Shown here: piece by piece, positions 51,379 through 60,145 of the stretch
How the letters are laid out: every line of letters starts with the position of its first letter
How positions within the stretch are numbered: position 1 is the stretch's first letter
Assembly: GCF_024460775.1 (NCBI RefSeq)
Contig: NZ_JANFYZ010000003.1
Span: 1 to 64,000, forward strand
Source of the DNA: Desulfovibrio desulfuricans
GTDB lineage: Bacteria > Desulfobacterota > Desulfovibrionia > Desulfovibrionales > Desulfovibrionaceae
Direction: 5' to 3'
Length of the DNA: 64,000 bases
Made by a program: the position numbers and the translations under genes
The notes under the pieces: generated by a model
What the model was told of the DNA's origin: nothing
The model's input: the letters and a program-made list of their open reading frames with translations, nothing else
Databases searched by the model: none

Positions 51379-52650
51379 ATGTCCAAGCTGGTAGCTCCTC
51401 ATGGCGGTAAGGGTCTGGTCTGTTGCCTTCTGGAAGGTAAGGCCTTGGATGACGAGAAGAAAAAAGCCGCAGGCCTGAAGCAGATCGAGATTTCTTCCCG
51501 CGCCAAGGGCGACCTGATCATGATGGGCATTGGCGGTTTCTCGCCTCTGAACGGCTTCATGAACAAGGCCAACTGGAAGAGCGTCTGCGAAAAGATGACC
51601 CTTTCTGACGGCACCTTCTGGCCCGTGCCCGTTACCCTTGATGTTCCCGCTGCTGACGCCAAGGCCCTCAAGGTCGGCGAAGAAGTGGCCCTGGTTCGCA
51701 AAGGCGAAATCATGGCTACCATGAAGGTCGAAGAAGTCTATGAAATGACCGAAGCCGACAAGAAGTGGGAATGCGAACTGGTGTTCAAGGGCACTGGCCC
51801 TGACTCCGAAAAGTTCTGGGAAGTGGCCCCCAACGACCACCCCGGCGTGAAGATGGTTCTGGCTCAGAACGAATTCAACGTTGCCGGTACCGTTAAGGTT
51901 CTTTCGCAGGGCGAATTCCCCGAAAAGTTCCCCGGCGTGTACATGACCCCTGCTCAGCTGCGCGCCAAGATGGACGAACGCGGCTGGCAGAAGGTTGCCG
52001 CTCTTCAGCTGCGCAACCCCATGCACCGCTCGCATGAATACCTGGCCAAGATCGGCGTGGAAGTTTGCGACGGCGTGGTTATCCACTCCCTCGTGGGCTC
52101 CCTGAAGCCCGGCGACATCCCCGCCGAAGTGCGCGTGAAGTGCATCGACACCCTGGTTGACAAGTACTTCGTGAAAGACTTTGTCATTCAGGCTGGCTAC
52201 CCCCTGGACATGCGTTATGCCGGTCCCCGCGAAGCCCTGCTGCACGCCACCTTCCGCCAGAACTACGGCATCAACAACCTGCTGGTTGGCCGCGACCACG
52301 CTGGCGTGGGCGACTTCTACGGCATGTTTGAAGCCCAGGAAATCTTCCGCAAGATCCCTGTGCCCGCCGAAACCGGCAAGCGTCTGCTCTGCGAACCGCT
52401 GAACATTGACTGGACCTTCTACTGCAAAAAGTGCGACGGCATGGCCAGCATGCGCACCTGCCCCCACACCAAGGAAGATCGCGTCATCCTGTCCGGCACC
52501 AAGCTGCGCAAGATGCTTTCCGAAGGCGCGGAAGTGCCGGATCACTTTGGCCGCGCTGAAGTGCTCGTCATCCTGCGCGAATACTATGCCAGCCTGACCG
52601 AAAAAGTTGAAATCAAGATGCAGCGTGCGGCCTCCGGCTCCACCATGTAA
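51379..52650 (+). CDS. sat: Sulfate adenylyltransferase (ATP sulfurylase)
   Basis: Activates sulfate to adenosine phosphosulfate, the first step of dissimilatory sulfate reduction. The 423-residue homo-oligomer subunit has the family motifs [16 protein letters not shown] near residue 212 (the HxxH signature), [14 protein letters not shown] near 295 and [15 protein letters not shown] near 370. A cysteine pair in FYCKKCDG near 350, with CPH further on, fits the zinc site of some ATP sulfurylases. AAAACACGGAGG lies just before ATG 51379. Codon use is strongly biased, as expected for a highly expressed gene. Confidence 0.98.
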   Translation: MSKLVAPHGGKGLVCCLLEGKALDDEKKKAAGLKQIEISSRAKGDLIMMGIGGFSPLNGFMNKANWKSVCEKMTLSDGTFWPVPVTLDVPAADAKALKVGEEVALVRKGEIMATMKVEEVYEMTEADKKWECELVFKGTGPDSEKFWEVAPNDHPGVKMVLAQNEFNVAGTVKVLSQGEFPEKFPGVYMTPAQLRAKMDERGWQKVAALQLRNPMHRSHEYLAKIGVEVCDGVVIHSLVGSLKPGDIPAEVRVKCIDTLVDKYFVKDFVIQAGYPLDMRYAGPREALLHATFRQNYGINNLLVGRDHAGVGDFYGMFEAQEIFRKIPVPAETGKRLLCEPLNIDWTFYCKKCDGMASMRTCPHTKEDRVILSGTKLRKMLSEGAEVPDHFGRAEVLVILREYYASLTEKVEIKMQRAASGSTM

Positions 52651-52676
52651 GCTTGACCGCAGCAACACAACGCGAG

Positions 52677-52707
52677 AGGACGCCCGAAAGGGCGTCCTTT
52701 TGTTTTC
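52677..52707 (+). terminator. Terminator of sat
   Basis: AGGACGCCC-gaaa-GGGCGTCCT: a perfect nine-pair stem capped by a GAAA tetraloop, followed by TTTGTTTT. Confidence 0.92.
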
Positions 52708-53053
52708 GCTGCATCCCCAATACGCCCCAGCAGTTATGCCCCAATGCGGTCAGACCTGTTTAATTGGGCACGTTGCCAGCCCTTGCCGCATGCGGACTGG
52801 AATAACGGTGTACGCCATACTTCTGCCACATCCCCTGTAATATAGTTTTGCACTGCGCCGAGTTGCCGCACACCACCACGTAACAGAGATGGTGCCGCGC
52901 TTTACGAAAAAGCAAAAACAGCCTATAACCTGAAACGAGTTGCATGAGATCGCGGCTACAGCCCGATGTTTCGGCGGGCCTAATGATGGTCAGTACCGGG
53001 CCTGTCGCGCAATTGCTGCACCAGCCGAAAAGCTATTACATCCACAGGTACCT
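52708..53053. other. Intergenic region between sat and the VKOR-like gene
   Basis: 346 bases with no recognisable gene. Possible -10 boxes occur near 52840 (TATAGT) and 52923 (TATAAC), but neither has a good -35. Confidence 0.35.
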
Positions 53054-54031
53054 ATGAACCGAACCCATCAAATATTTCCCGGCATTCTGAGCATGGCCGT
53101 TCTGGCTGCGGCCTTCTGCATCTGGAGCGCCTTTGGCAACGAAGTGAACCTGTGCGTAACTTCGGGCTGCGCCCTGTTTCAGGATACGTCCATTGCGGGC
53201 ATATCGCTTTGGTGGGCTGGCGGGGTCATGTTTACGCTGCTTGCCGCAGCAGCCTTGATGGGTGCGGCCCAATTGGGCCTGATTCTGGCGGGTCTGGCCC
53301 TTCTGGGCGATATCTGCCTCCTGCTGCTCATGGCGGTCACGGCCCCTTGCGTGAGCTGCCTTATTGTGGCCTGCTTTTTTGCCATGATCTACGCTGGCTT
53401 TCGGCAGGCGGCGCAGCGCAGCCGCTCCGGCCTTCCGGCGGACAAGCCGGGCCGTTCGCTTCTGCTGGTTCTCTGGGGTCTGCTGGTTATCGTCAACGCC
53501 GGTACCGCCCTGCGCACCCAGGCGGACGTGTGGGCCATCACGGACAACAGCAACGAAGCCAGCGTGCGCATGTTCTTTTCTCCCTCCTGCCCCAGTTGTC
53601 AGGAAGGCATCGCCCTTCTCTCCGGCCATGTGGATGTGGCCTTCTACCCTCTGGCAGAAAATGAAGCCGACATTCATACAGTTGCGCGCATGCTGCGCCT
53701 CATGGATAACGGCGCAAGCCTTTCTGAAGCCCTGACCAAGGCAAAAGACATTGCCGCGCCAACGGGCATGGCCGCCACCGCGCCAGATATGCTGTTGCTG
53801 CGCCTGCGCATGTTGCGCAACAAGGCCCATGTGTTCATGGCCGGTTCGCAGACTGTTCCCTTTTTTGAATACCACGGCTTGCCCGCCATGCTGAAAAAGA
53901 ATACCAAGCAGCAGGCAAGCCAGGCTTCTTTGCCGCAAGTTCCTACTCCCCCCCCGGCAGCAGGCAGTGCAGATTTGCCGCTTGACCCGCAAGTGGCTGG
54001 TCAGTGTTCTGGCACAACGCCCTGCCCCTAG
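53054..54031 (+). CDS. VKOR-like membrane protein with thioredoxin-like domain
   Basis: 325 residues. The N-terminal ~170 form four or five membrane helices with two cysteine pairs in the positions of vitamin K epoxide reductase: CVTSGCALFQ near residue 33 and CVSCLIVACFF near 97. The C-terminal part (from ~170) has a thioredoxin-like active site, FFSPSCPSCQEGIALLSG near 174, and a Pro-rich tail. VKOR-thioredoxin fusions couple quinone reduction to disulfide formation in the periplasm. Here the thioredoxin half is short and diverged, so the call is on motif pattern. Start at ATG 53054 with AGGT just upstream. It lies between sat and the dsr genes. Confidence 0.65.
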   Translation: MNRTHQIFPGILSMAVLAAAFCIWSAFGNEVNLCVTSGCALFQDTSIAGISLWWAGGVMFTLLAAAALMGAAQLGLILAGLALLGDICLLLLMAVTAPCVSCLIVACFFAMIYAGFRQAAQRSRSGLPADKPGRSLLLVLWGLLVIVNAGTALRTQADVWAITDNSNEASVRMFFSPSCPSCQEGIALLSGHVDVAFYPLAENEADIHTVARMLRLMDNGASLSEALTKAKDIAAPTGMAATAPDMLLLRLRMLRNKAHVFMAGSQTVPFFEYHGLPAMLKKNTKQQASQASLPQVPTPPPAAGSADLPLDPQVAGQCSGTTPCP

Positions 54032-54160
54032 GCAAAGTTGGCTCCAGTTCTTTTTGCCTCCGGCTCAGGAACTGCGCGGGTCGATTTAGCTTGCCCAGGC
54101 ATAGCCTTAAACGGCCCTGGCTTATAGCGCCCACCGGGGCCTTGTGCAAAAAATGACAAA

Positions 54161-54205
54161 CCTTGCGTTTTAAAAGCGCAAAGGGGCTTGACGCCCTTTG
54201 CGCTT
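54161..54205. repeat. Alternating inverted repeats in the dsr promoter
   Basis: Three related segments alternate in direction: CCTTGCGTTTT (54161-54171), AAGCGCAAAGGG (54174-54185) and CCCTTTGCGCTT (54194-54205). The middle one can pair with either neighbour. No T-run follows the second pair. Confidence 0.6.
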
Positions 54206-54217
54206 ACTATTTATATG
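54188..54217 (+). promoter_or_regulatory. Candidate promoter of the RsbRD-dsrMKJOP operon
   Basis: TTGACG at 54188-54193 and TATATG at 54212-54217 are 18 bases apart. The -35 lies in the loop of the hairpin described at 54174-54205, so the dyad would act as an operator on this promoter. Confidence 0.45.
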
Positions 54218-54250
54218 AGAGAGCCTTAGACAAAAGGGCACGGGGACAGA

Positions 54251-54784
54251 ATGAAAGCAATCGACGTGTTTCGTAAACACAAGAGCGAGATGGTGCGTTT
54301 ATGGACAGACTCCGTATTCGACACCTATCCATTTGAAACAACAGGTTTTCTTCGCACAAAAGACGACCCCTTCGGCAATCCTGTAGCAAACATGACCAAG
54401 GAAGCCGCAGGGGCCGTGTACGATGCCGTTACCGGCGAATCCGTGGAAGTGGCCCAGACCCGCAAGGCAATGGACCGCTTTATCAAACTGCGGGCAGTGC
54501 AAAAATTCTCCCCCAGCCAGAGCCTGGCGGTGTTCAGCCTCATGAAGCCTCTTCTGCGGCAACACGTCATGCCTGAACTTATGGCCCAGGACGACCTGGC
54601 GGCCTACCTTGAGACCGAATCGCGCATCGACAGCCTGACGCTCCTGGCCTTCGACATGTATATGGAAGACCGGGAAATTCTGGCTGAGTCGCGCATTACG
54701 GAAATACGCAACCAGCACGCCCAACTGGCGCGCTGGGCGCAACAACTGGAAAGCGGAGCTGTTCCTTCTGGGGACAACCGCTGA
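54251..54784 (+). CDS. RsbRD N-terminal domain-like protein upstream of dsrM
   Basis: 177-residue soluble protein matching the pattern of the RsbRD N-terminal (four-helix) domain. It begins MKAIDVFRKHKSEMVRLWTD. The middle has DRFIKLRAVQKFSPSQSLAV near 75, and the rest is helical (DSLTLLAFDMYMEDREILAE) to the end. There is no STAS domain, so it cannot act as a full RsbR. This kind of gene precedes dsrMKJOP in other Desulfovibrio, which suggests a sensor or regulatory partner of the complex. GGGGA precedes the ATG. Confidence 0.75.
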   Translation: MKAIDVFRKHKSEMVRLWTDSVFDTYPFETTGFLRTKDDPFGNPVANMTKEAAGAVYDAVTGESVEVAQTRKAMDRFIKLRAVQKFSPSQSLAVFSLMKPLLRQHVMPELMAQDDLAAYLETESRIDSLTLLAFDMYMEDREILAESRITEIRNQHAQLARWAQQLESGAVPSGDNR

Positions 54785-54901
54785 CATTCCGCGTTCATTA
54801 GGCCGTAGGGCCTGACCGTGGGCTTTGCAGCATGCGGGCCAGAGATCTCTCAAATCCCGTGGTGGGCTTTTGAGGCAACTTTAGTGGAAGTGAGGTAGGG
54901 A

Positions 54902-55921
54902 ATGTTCAATTCATTACTGCTGGTGCTGCTCATAGGAGCCATCGCCTGGGCGGGAGCGGCCATAGGGCTTGCGGGCCTGTTCGGCGTGGCGCTGCCTTAT
55001 GTGGCAGTAGTCGTGTTCATCGCCGGTGTCGTCTGGCGCATGGTGTACTGGGCCAAATCGCCCGTGCCCTTCTGCATCCCCACCACAGGTGGGCAGGAGC
55101 AGTCGCTTGACTTCATCAAGCAGGCAAAAATCGACTGTCCCAGCACAACTTGGGGTGTTGTGCAGCGCATGTTTCTGGAAGTGTTCTGCTTCCGTTCGCT
55201 GTTCCGCAACACGGTTGCGGAAGTAAGGGAATTTGATCCCGTCAGCAACGGGCCGCGCACCATCTATTATTCCTCCAAGTGGCTGTGGGTTTTTGCCCTG
55301 CTGTTCCACTACTGCTTCCTGCTGGTTTTTATCCGTCACTTCCGTTTCTTTATGGAACCCGTGCCTTCCTGTATTCGCTTTCTGGAAAGCATTGACGGCA
55401 TCATGCAGTTTGGCTCGCCCCGCTTCTTCTGGACGGGCGGCCTGTTGCTGGTAGCGCTGCTGTTCCTTCTGGGACGCCGCCTGTTCAACGAACGCCTGCG
55501 CTACCTTTCGCTTGCCAACGATTACTTCCCCCTGTGGCTGATCATCAGCATCGTGGGTACCGGCATCTGCCTGCGCTATTTCGACAAGACCGAAATCGCC
55601 CAGGTCAAGATTTTCGTCATGGGCCTGACCCACTTTGCGCCTGTGTCCACCGTGGGCATCAACGCCCTGTTCTTCACGCACCTTACTCTGGTCTGCGTAC
55701 TGCTGATTTACTTCCCCTTCTCCAAGCTCATGCACATGCCGGGCGTGTTCTTCAGCCCCACGCGCAACATGGCGAATAATTCCCGCCGCGTGCGCCACAT
55801 CAACCCCTGGAATCCGCCCAAGCAGTACTTCACCTACGCCGAGTACGAGGATACCTACCGCGACGCCATGGCCGATGCCGGGCTGCCGCTGGAAAAGCAA
55901 CCCGAAAAGGCCGCCGAGTAA
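54902..55921 (+). CDS. dsrM: DsrM, membrane cytochrome b subunit of the sulfite reduction complex
   Basis: 339-residue NarI-like integral membrane protein that binds hemes b and exchanges electrons with menaquinone. It has five or six hydrophobic helices: LLLVLLIGAIAWAGAAIGLA at the N-terminus, LWVFALLFHYCFLLVFIRHF near 128, FFWTGGLLLVALLFLLGRRL near 180 and LFFTHLTLVCVLLIYFPFSK near 258. The His residues in LLFHYC and FIRHF, and later FFTHLT and KLMHMPG, are likely heme ligands. GAGGT precedes the ATG. It begins the five-gene dsrMKJOP block. Confidence 0.95.
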   Translation: MFNSLLLVLLIGAIAWAGAAIGLAGLFGVALPYVAVVVFIAGVVWRMVYWAKSPVPFCIPTTGGQEQSLDFIKQAKIDCPSTTWGVVQRMFLEVFCFRSLFRNTVAEVREFDPVSNGPRTIYYSSKWLWVFALLFHYCFLLVFIRHFRFFMEPVPSCIRFLESIDGIMQFGSPRFFWTGGLLLVALLFLLGRRLFNERLRYLSLANDYFPLWLIISIVGTGICLRYFDKTEIAQVKIFVMGLTHFAPVSTVGINALFFTHLTLVCVLLIYFPFSKLMHMPGVFFSPTRNMANNSRRVRHINPWNPPKQYFTYAEYEDTYRDAMADAGLPLEKQPEKAAE

Positions 55922-55933
55922 GGAGTTTCCACG

Positions 55934-57577
55934 ATGGCAAAATTACCTACGCCGCAAATGCTTGTGTCCAGCCGCCCGGCCTTTCCCGCCCAGGACTGGC
56001 TTGACACCAAGCCCGAATTTACACCGGGCAGCTTCTGCTACCCGGCCAAGCAAGAGACCATGGAACTTCTGCACATGCCCAATCCCCACGAATGGGATCC
56101 GGCGGCAGAAGACTGGAACCTGCCCGAAAACTGGGAACAGATTCTCTGCGACGCTTTTGAAGAACGCCTTGAAAAACACCGTTCGCTCAAGCTGTTCATG
56201 GATATCTGTGTGCGTTGCGGCGCCTGCGCCGACAAATGCCACTTCTTCCTGGGCACCAATGATCCCAAAAACATGCCCGTGCTGCGCGCCGAGCTGCTCC
56301 GTTCGCTCTACCGCCGCGACCACACCATGCTGGGCAAGATCCTCGGCAAGAAAGTTGGCGCTCGCGGCTGGGACAAGGAAGTAGTGAAGGAACTCTTCTA
56401 CTACGCCTACCAGTGCACCGAATGCCGCCGCTGCTCGCTCTTCTGCCCCTACGGCATCGACACGGCGGAAATCACCGCCATCGTGCGCGAATTGCTGCAT
56501 GAAGTGGGCCTTGGCATCCACTGGATCATGGACCCGGTCAAGAACTGCAGCTTCACCGGCAACCACCTTGGCATCAAGCCCCACTCCTTTGTGGAAATCG
56601 TGGAAATGCTGGCCGATGACTGCGAAACCATCACCGGTATCCGTCCCAAGACGCCCTTCAACGAAAAGGGCCACGAAATCCTGTTCATCACGCCCTCCGG
56701 CGACGTATTTGCCGACCCCGGCATCTACACCTTCATGGGCTATCTGATGCTCTTCCACGAGCTGGATCTGGACTACACCTTCTCGACCTACGCTTCGGAA
56801 GGCGGCAACTTCGGCTCCTTTACCACGTTCAACATGGCAAAGAAGCTCAACGCCAAAATGTACGCCGAAGCCGAGCGTCTGGGTTCCAAGTGGATTCTGG
56901 GCGGCGAATGCGGCCACATGTGGCGCGTGATCAACCAGTACATGGACACCTACAACGGCCCGTCGCCCTCGCACATGACGACGCCTGTTTCGCCTTACAC
57001 CGGCACGGTGTTCCAGAACGCGGCTTCCACCAAGATGGTGCACATTGCCGAGTTCACGGCTGACCTGATCCACCACAACAAGCTGAACCTCGACCCCAGC
57101 CGTAACGATCATATCATCACCACCTTCCATGACTCGTGCAACCCTGCGCGCGGCATGGGCCTGCTTGATGAACCCCGCTATGTGCTCAACGCCGTGTGTA
57201 ACAACTTTGTGGAAATGCCCGAGAACACCATCCGCGAGCAGACCTTCTGCTGCGGCGCGGGTTCCGGCCTCAACACAGAAGAAATCATGGAACTGCGCAT
57301 GCGTTCCGGCATGCCGCGCGGCAATGCCCTGCGCTATGTGCAGGAAAAGCACGGCGTCAACCACATGGCCTGCGTGTGCGCCATCGACCGCGCCACCCTG
57401 CCCCCGCTGGCCAATTACTGGGCGCCCGGCGTCAATGTAAGCGGCCTGCACGAACTGGTGGGCAATGCCCTTGTGATGAAGGGCGAGTGCAAGCGCACCA
57501 TGGATATGCGCCAGGAAGACCTGCCCAACGTGGTAGAGGATGATGACGCGCCCGAGGCGCAGGGGGAGGGTCAATAG
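55934..57577 (+). CDS. dsrK: DsrK, cytoplasmic Fe-S subunit related to HdrD
   Basis: 547 residues. Two ferredoxin-type clusters are seen: CVRCGACADKCHFF near residue 94 and CTECRRCSLFCPYGID near 162. A CCG-type domain follows, including HDSCNPARG near 397 and CCGAGSGLNTEE near 438, the site of a special 4Fe-4S centre like that of heterodisulfide reductase. It is thought to reduce the DsrC disulfide produced by DsrAB. The gene starts 12 bases after dsrM, and its stop abuts dsrJ. Its size and domain order are standard. Confidence 0.95.
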   Translation: MAKLPTPQMLVSSRPAFPAQDWLDTKPEFTPGSFCYPAKQETMELLHMPNPHEWDPAAEDWNLPENWEQILCDAFEERLEKHRSLKLFMDICVRCGACADKCHFFLGTNDPKNMPVLRAELLRSLYRRDHTMLGKILGKKVGARGWDKEVVKELFYYAYQCTECRRCSLFCPYGIDTAEITAIVRELLHEVGLGIHWIMDPVKNCSFTGNHLGIKPHSFVEIVEMLADDCETITGIRPKTPFNEKGHEILFITPSGDVFADPGIYTFMGYLMLFHELDLDYTFSTYASEGGNFGSFTTFNMAKKLNAKMYAEAERLGSKWILGGECGHMWRVINQYMDTYNGPSPSHMTTPVSPYTGTVFQNAASTKMVHIAEFTADLIHHNKLNLDPSRNDHIITTFHDSCNPARGMGLLDEPRYVLNAVCNNFVEMPENTIREQTFCCGAGSGLNTEEIMELRMRSGMPRGNALRYVQEKHGVNHMACVCAIDRATLPPLANYWAPGVNVSGLHELVGNALVMKGECKRTMDMRQEDLPNVVEDDDAPEAQGEGQ

Positions 57578-57958
57578 ATGTATAACTCCAAAGCAGTAAT
57601 TCTTGGGATCATTATCTTTGTGGTCCTGTTCACCTCCCCGTTCTGGGCAAGCATGCTGGGCAAGTCCTATACCAGCACCGGCATTGCGCTGCCCAAGAAT
57701 GAAAAAGAGTGTGTGGAAAATGTGGATTTCATGCGCGACAAGCACATGCAGCTGCTCAACGAGTGGCGTGATGAAGCCCTGCGCAACGAAAACCGCACCT
57801 ATGTGGCATCCAACGGTAAAAAGTGGACCATCAGCCTGCAGAACACCTGCATGAAGTGCCACACTGACTACAAGGGATTCTGCGAAAAGTGCCACGTGGC
57901 CAACAGCGTTGATCCCTATTGCTGGACCTGCCACATCATTCCCCAGGGGAGCAAGTAA
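57578..57958 (+). CDS. dsrJ: DsrJ, periplasmic triheme cytochrome c
   Basis: 126 residues with an uncleaved-looking N-terminal helix (AVILGIIIFVVLFTSPFWAS) and three CxxCH motifs near the C-terminus: CMKCH, CEKCH and CWTCH. Their spacing and the third heme with a possible Cys ligand fit the DsrJ family. It begins immediately after dsrK and its TAA overlaps the dsrO ATG (TAATG), so translation is coupled. Confidence 0.95.
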   Translation: MYNSKAVILGIIIFVVLFTSPFWASMLGKSYTSTGIALPKNEKECVENVDFMRDKHMQLLNEWRDEALRNENRTYVASNGKKWTISLQNTCMKCHTDYKGFCEKCHVANSVDPYCWTCHIIPQGSK

Positions 57959-58749
57959 TGAACAAGAGCAGAAGAAGCTTTCTGAAAGTGGCGGGGCTTT
58001 CTGCCTGTGCCCTGAGCAGCGGGTTGGCTGGCCTTGGCGCCTTGTCCGGCGTTGCTCAGGCCAAGATTGCCCCCGGTCACTATGAAAAAGGTGCCAACGC
58101 CCTGCACGCCAAGCGCTGGGCCATGGTTATCGATACGCGCCAGTTCAACGGCCCCAAGGACTACGAACCGCTTATCGAAGCCTGCCATAAATTCCACAAC
58201 GTCCCGCACGTTCCGGGCGATCAGAACATCAAATGGTTCTGGCTTGATTCATTCGAGCACACCTTCCCTGATGAAATGAACGCCTTTTTGGACAAACGCC
58301 GGGCCGAAGCAAGCTATCCGCTGCTGTGCAACCACTGCACCAATCCGCCCTGTGTGCGCGTTTGCCCCACGCAGGCCACCTACAGGATGGAAGACGGCAT
58401 TGTGGCCATGGACTACCACCGCTGCATCGGCTGCCGCTTCTGCATGGCTGGCTGCCCCTACGGCGCGCGTTCCTTCAACTTCAAGGATCCGCGCAAGTTC
58501 CTGGCAGATCCCGTGCCCAATCCGGCCTTCCCCACGCGCATGATCGGCGTGGTGGAAAAATGCACCTTCTGCGCCGAGCGTCTGGCCGTTGGCCAGTTGC
58601 CCGCCTGCGTTGAAGCTTCTGGCGGCAAGATTCTCTTCGGCGACCTGGAAGACCCCAATTCAACGGTGCGGCAGGCTTTGTCCGCCAACTACAGTATACG
58701 CCGCAAGCCCAACCTGGGCACGCAGCCCGGCGTTTACTACCTCATATAG
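57958..58749 (+). CDS. dsrO: DsrO, periplasmic Fe-S subunit
   Basis: 263 residues. A Tat signal (SRRSFLKVAGLSACALSSGL) exports the folded protein. Four ferredoxin-type clusters of the HybA/NrfC type follow: CNHCTNPPCVRVCP near residue 123, CIGCRFCMAGCPYGA near 155 and CTFCAERLAVGQLPACVEAS near 202, with further ligands at the N-terminal side. It transfers electrons between DsrJ and the membrane subunit DsrP. The ATG at 57958 overlaps dsrJ. Confidence 0.95.
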   Translation: MNKSRRSFLKVAGLSACALSSGLAGLGALSGVAQAKIAPGHYEKGANALHAKRWAMVIDTRQFNGPKDYEPLIEACHKFHNVPHVPGDQNIKWFWLDSFEHTFPDEMNAFLDKRRAEASYPLLCNHCTNPPCVRVCPTQATYRMEDGIVAMDYHRCIGCRFCMAGCPYGARSFNFKDPRKFLADPVPNPAFPTRMIGVVEKCTFCAERLAVGQLPACVEASGGKILFGDLEDPNSTVRQALSANYSIRRKPNLGTQPGVYYLI

Positions 58750-58761
58750 GGAGGACAGGCC

Positions 58762-59931
58762 ATGGTTGAAAAATTGCTCGAAGGTCCCAAGACCTACTAC
58801 TTGTGGCTGCTCTTCCTGCTCTGCGTGATCGCAGGCTGCGGCATTGTGTATCTGGATCAGCTCCAGAACGGTCTGTCTGTGACCGGCATGAGCCGCGACG
58901 TTTCGTGGGGGCTGTATATTTCGCAGTTCACCTACTTCGTCGGCGTTGCCGCCTCAGCCGTTATGCTGGTGTTGCCCACGTACTTCCACCACTATAAAAA
59001 ATTCAAGCGCATGATCATTTTTGGCGAATTCATGGCCGTTGCGGCCGTGGTCATGTGCGCCCTGTTCATCGTGGTTGACCTTGGGCAGCCCCAGCGCATG
59101 CTCAACGTTATGCTGCACCCCACGCCCAATTCCGTCATGTTTTACGACATGCTGGTGCTCATTGGCTACCTTGGCCTGAACATCATCATCGGTTGGGTGA
59201 CCCTTGAAGCCGAGCGTCACGAAATCGATCCCCCGAAATGGATCAAGCCCCTCATCTATCTTTCGATTCTGTGGGCCTTCTCCATCCACACGGTGACCGC
59301 CTTCCTGTACGCCGGCGTTCCTGGCCGCCACTACTGGCTTACCGCCATCATGGCTGGCCGCTTCCTGGCTTCCGCCTTCTGCTCCGGTCCTGCCATCCTG
59401 ATGCTGCTCATGCTCTTGCTGCGCCGCCTCACCGGCTTTGACGTGGGCAAGGAAGCCGTGAAGACCCTGACCACCATCATCGTGTACGCCATGTGCGTGA
59501 ACGTGTTCTTCTTTGTGCTGGAACTGTTCACGGCCTTCTACAGCAATATTCCCGGCCACATGGAGCCCATCCACGTGCTGTTCTTCGGTCACGGCGGGCA
59601 TCTGCTGTGGGTGAGCTACTGGATGTGGGCTGCGGTTATCATGGCCTTCGGTTGCCTTGCCATTCTTATTCCGCCCAAACTCCGCACGCACCCCACGCTC
59701 ATGCCCATCGCTCTGGCCATGCTCGTGGCTGCTTCGTGGATCGACAAGGGTCTTGGCCTTCTGATTGGCGGTTTCACCCCCAACATGTTTGAAGCCATCA
59801 CTCCCTACATGCCCACTGGTAAGGAAATTGCCGTGGCCCTTGGCGTGTACGCCGTGGGCGCGCTGGTAGTCTCCCTGCTCTGGCGGATTGCGCTTGGCGT
59901 GAAAAAAGAAGTGAACCACTTCTCTGACTAA
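58762..59931 (+). CDS. dsrP: DsrP, NrfD-like membrane subunit
   Basis: 389-residue protein with ten hydrophobic helices, of the NrfD/PsrC quinone-interacting family. Examples: YYLWLLFLLCVIAGCGIVYL at the N-terminus, YISQFTYFVGVAASAVMLVL near 52, IHTVTAFLYAGVPGRHYW near 176 and MEPIHVLFFGHGGHLLWVSY near 262. It is the last gene of the block and is followed by a strong terminator. GGAGG precedes the ATG. Confidence 0.95.
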   Translation: MVEKLLEGPKTYYLWLLFLLCVIAGCGIVYLDQLQNGLSVTGMSRDVSWGLYISQFTYFVGVAASAVMLVLPTYFHHYKKFKRMIIFGEFMAVAAVVMCALFIVVDLGQPQRMLNVMLHPTPNSVMFYDMLVLIGYLGLNIIIGWVTLEAERHEIDPPKWIKPLIYLSILWAFSIHTVTAFLYAGVPGRHYWLTAIMAGRFLASAFCSGPAILMLLMLLLRRLTGFDVGKEAVKTLTTIIVYAMCVNVFFFVLELFTAFYSNIPGHMEPIHVLFFGHGGHLLWVSYWMWAAVIMAFGCLAILIPPKLRTHPTLMPIALAMLVAASWIDKGLGLLIGGFTPNMFEAITPYMPTGKEIAVALGVYAVGALVVSLLWRIALGVKKEVNHFSD

Positions 59932-59950
59932 CCGTCAGGTACGTGTACTC

Positions 59951-59987
59951 AAACGCCCCCGCGTCGCCGACGCGGGGGCGTTTTGTC
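59951..59987 (+). terminator. Terminator of the dsr operon
   Basis: AAACGCCCCCGCGTC with GACGCGGGGGCGTTT: a very GC-rich stem with a short loop, followed by TTTTGTC. Confidence 0.9.
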
Positions 59988-60145
59988 TTGCTGGCTGGGG
60001 CCTGTCGCCGCATAGCCGCAAGTAGCACAAGCAATGATCCAGCGTAACCGTGACGGCATTTCTTCAACCGCAAGCTTGACTCGCACCCATGCTCGCGGGC
60101 ATAGTATCAGCCATTCCCCGTTATTTTATTCGCAAGGAGCCATGG

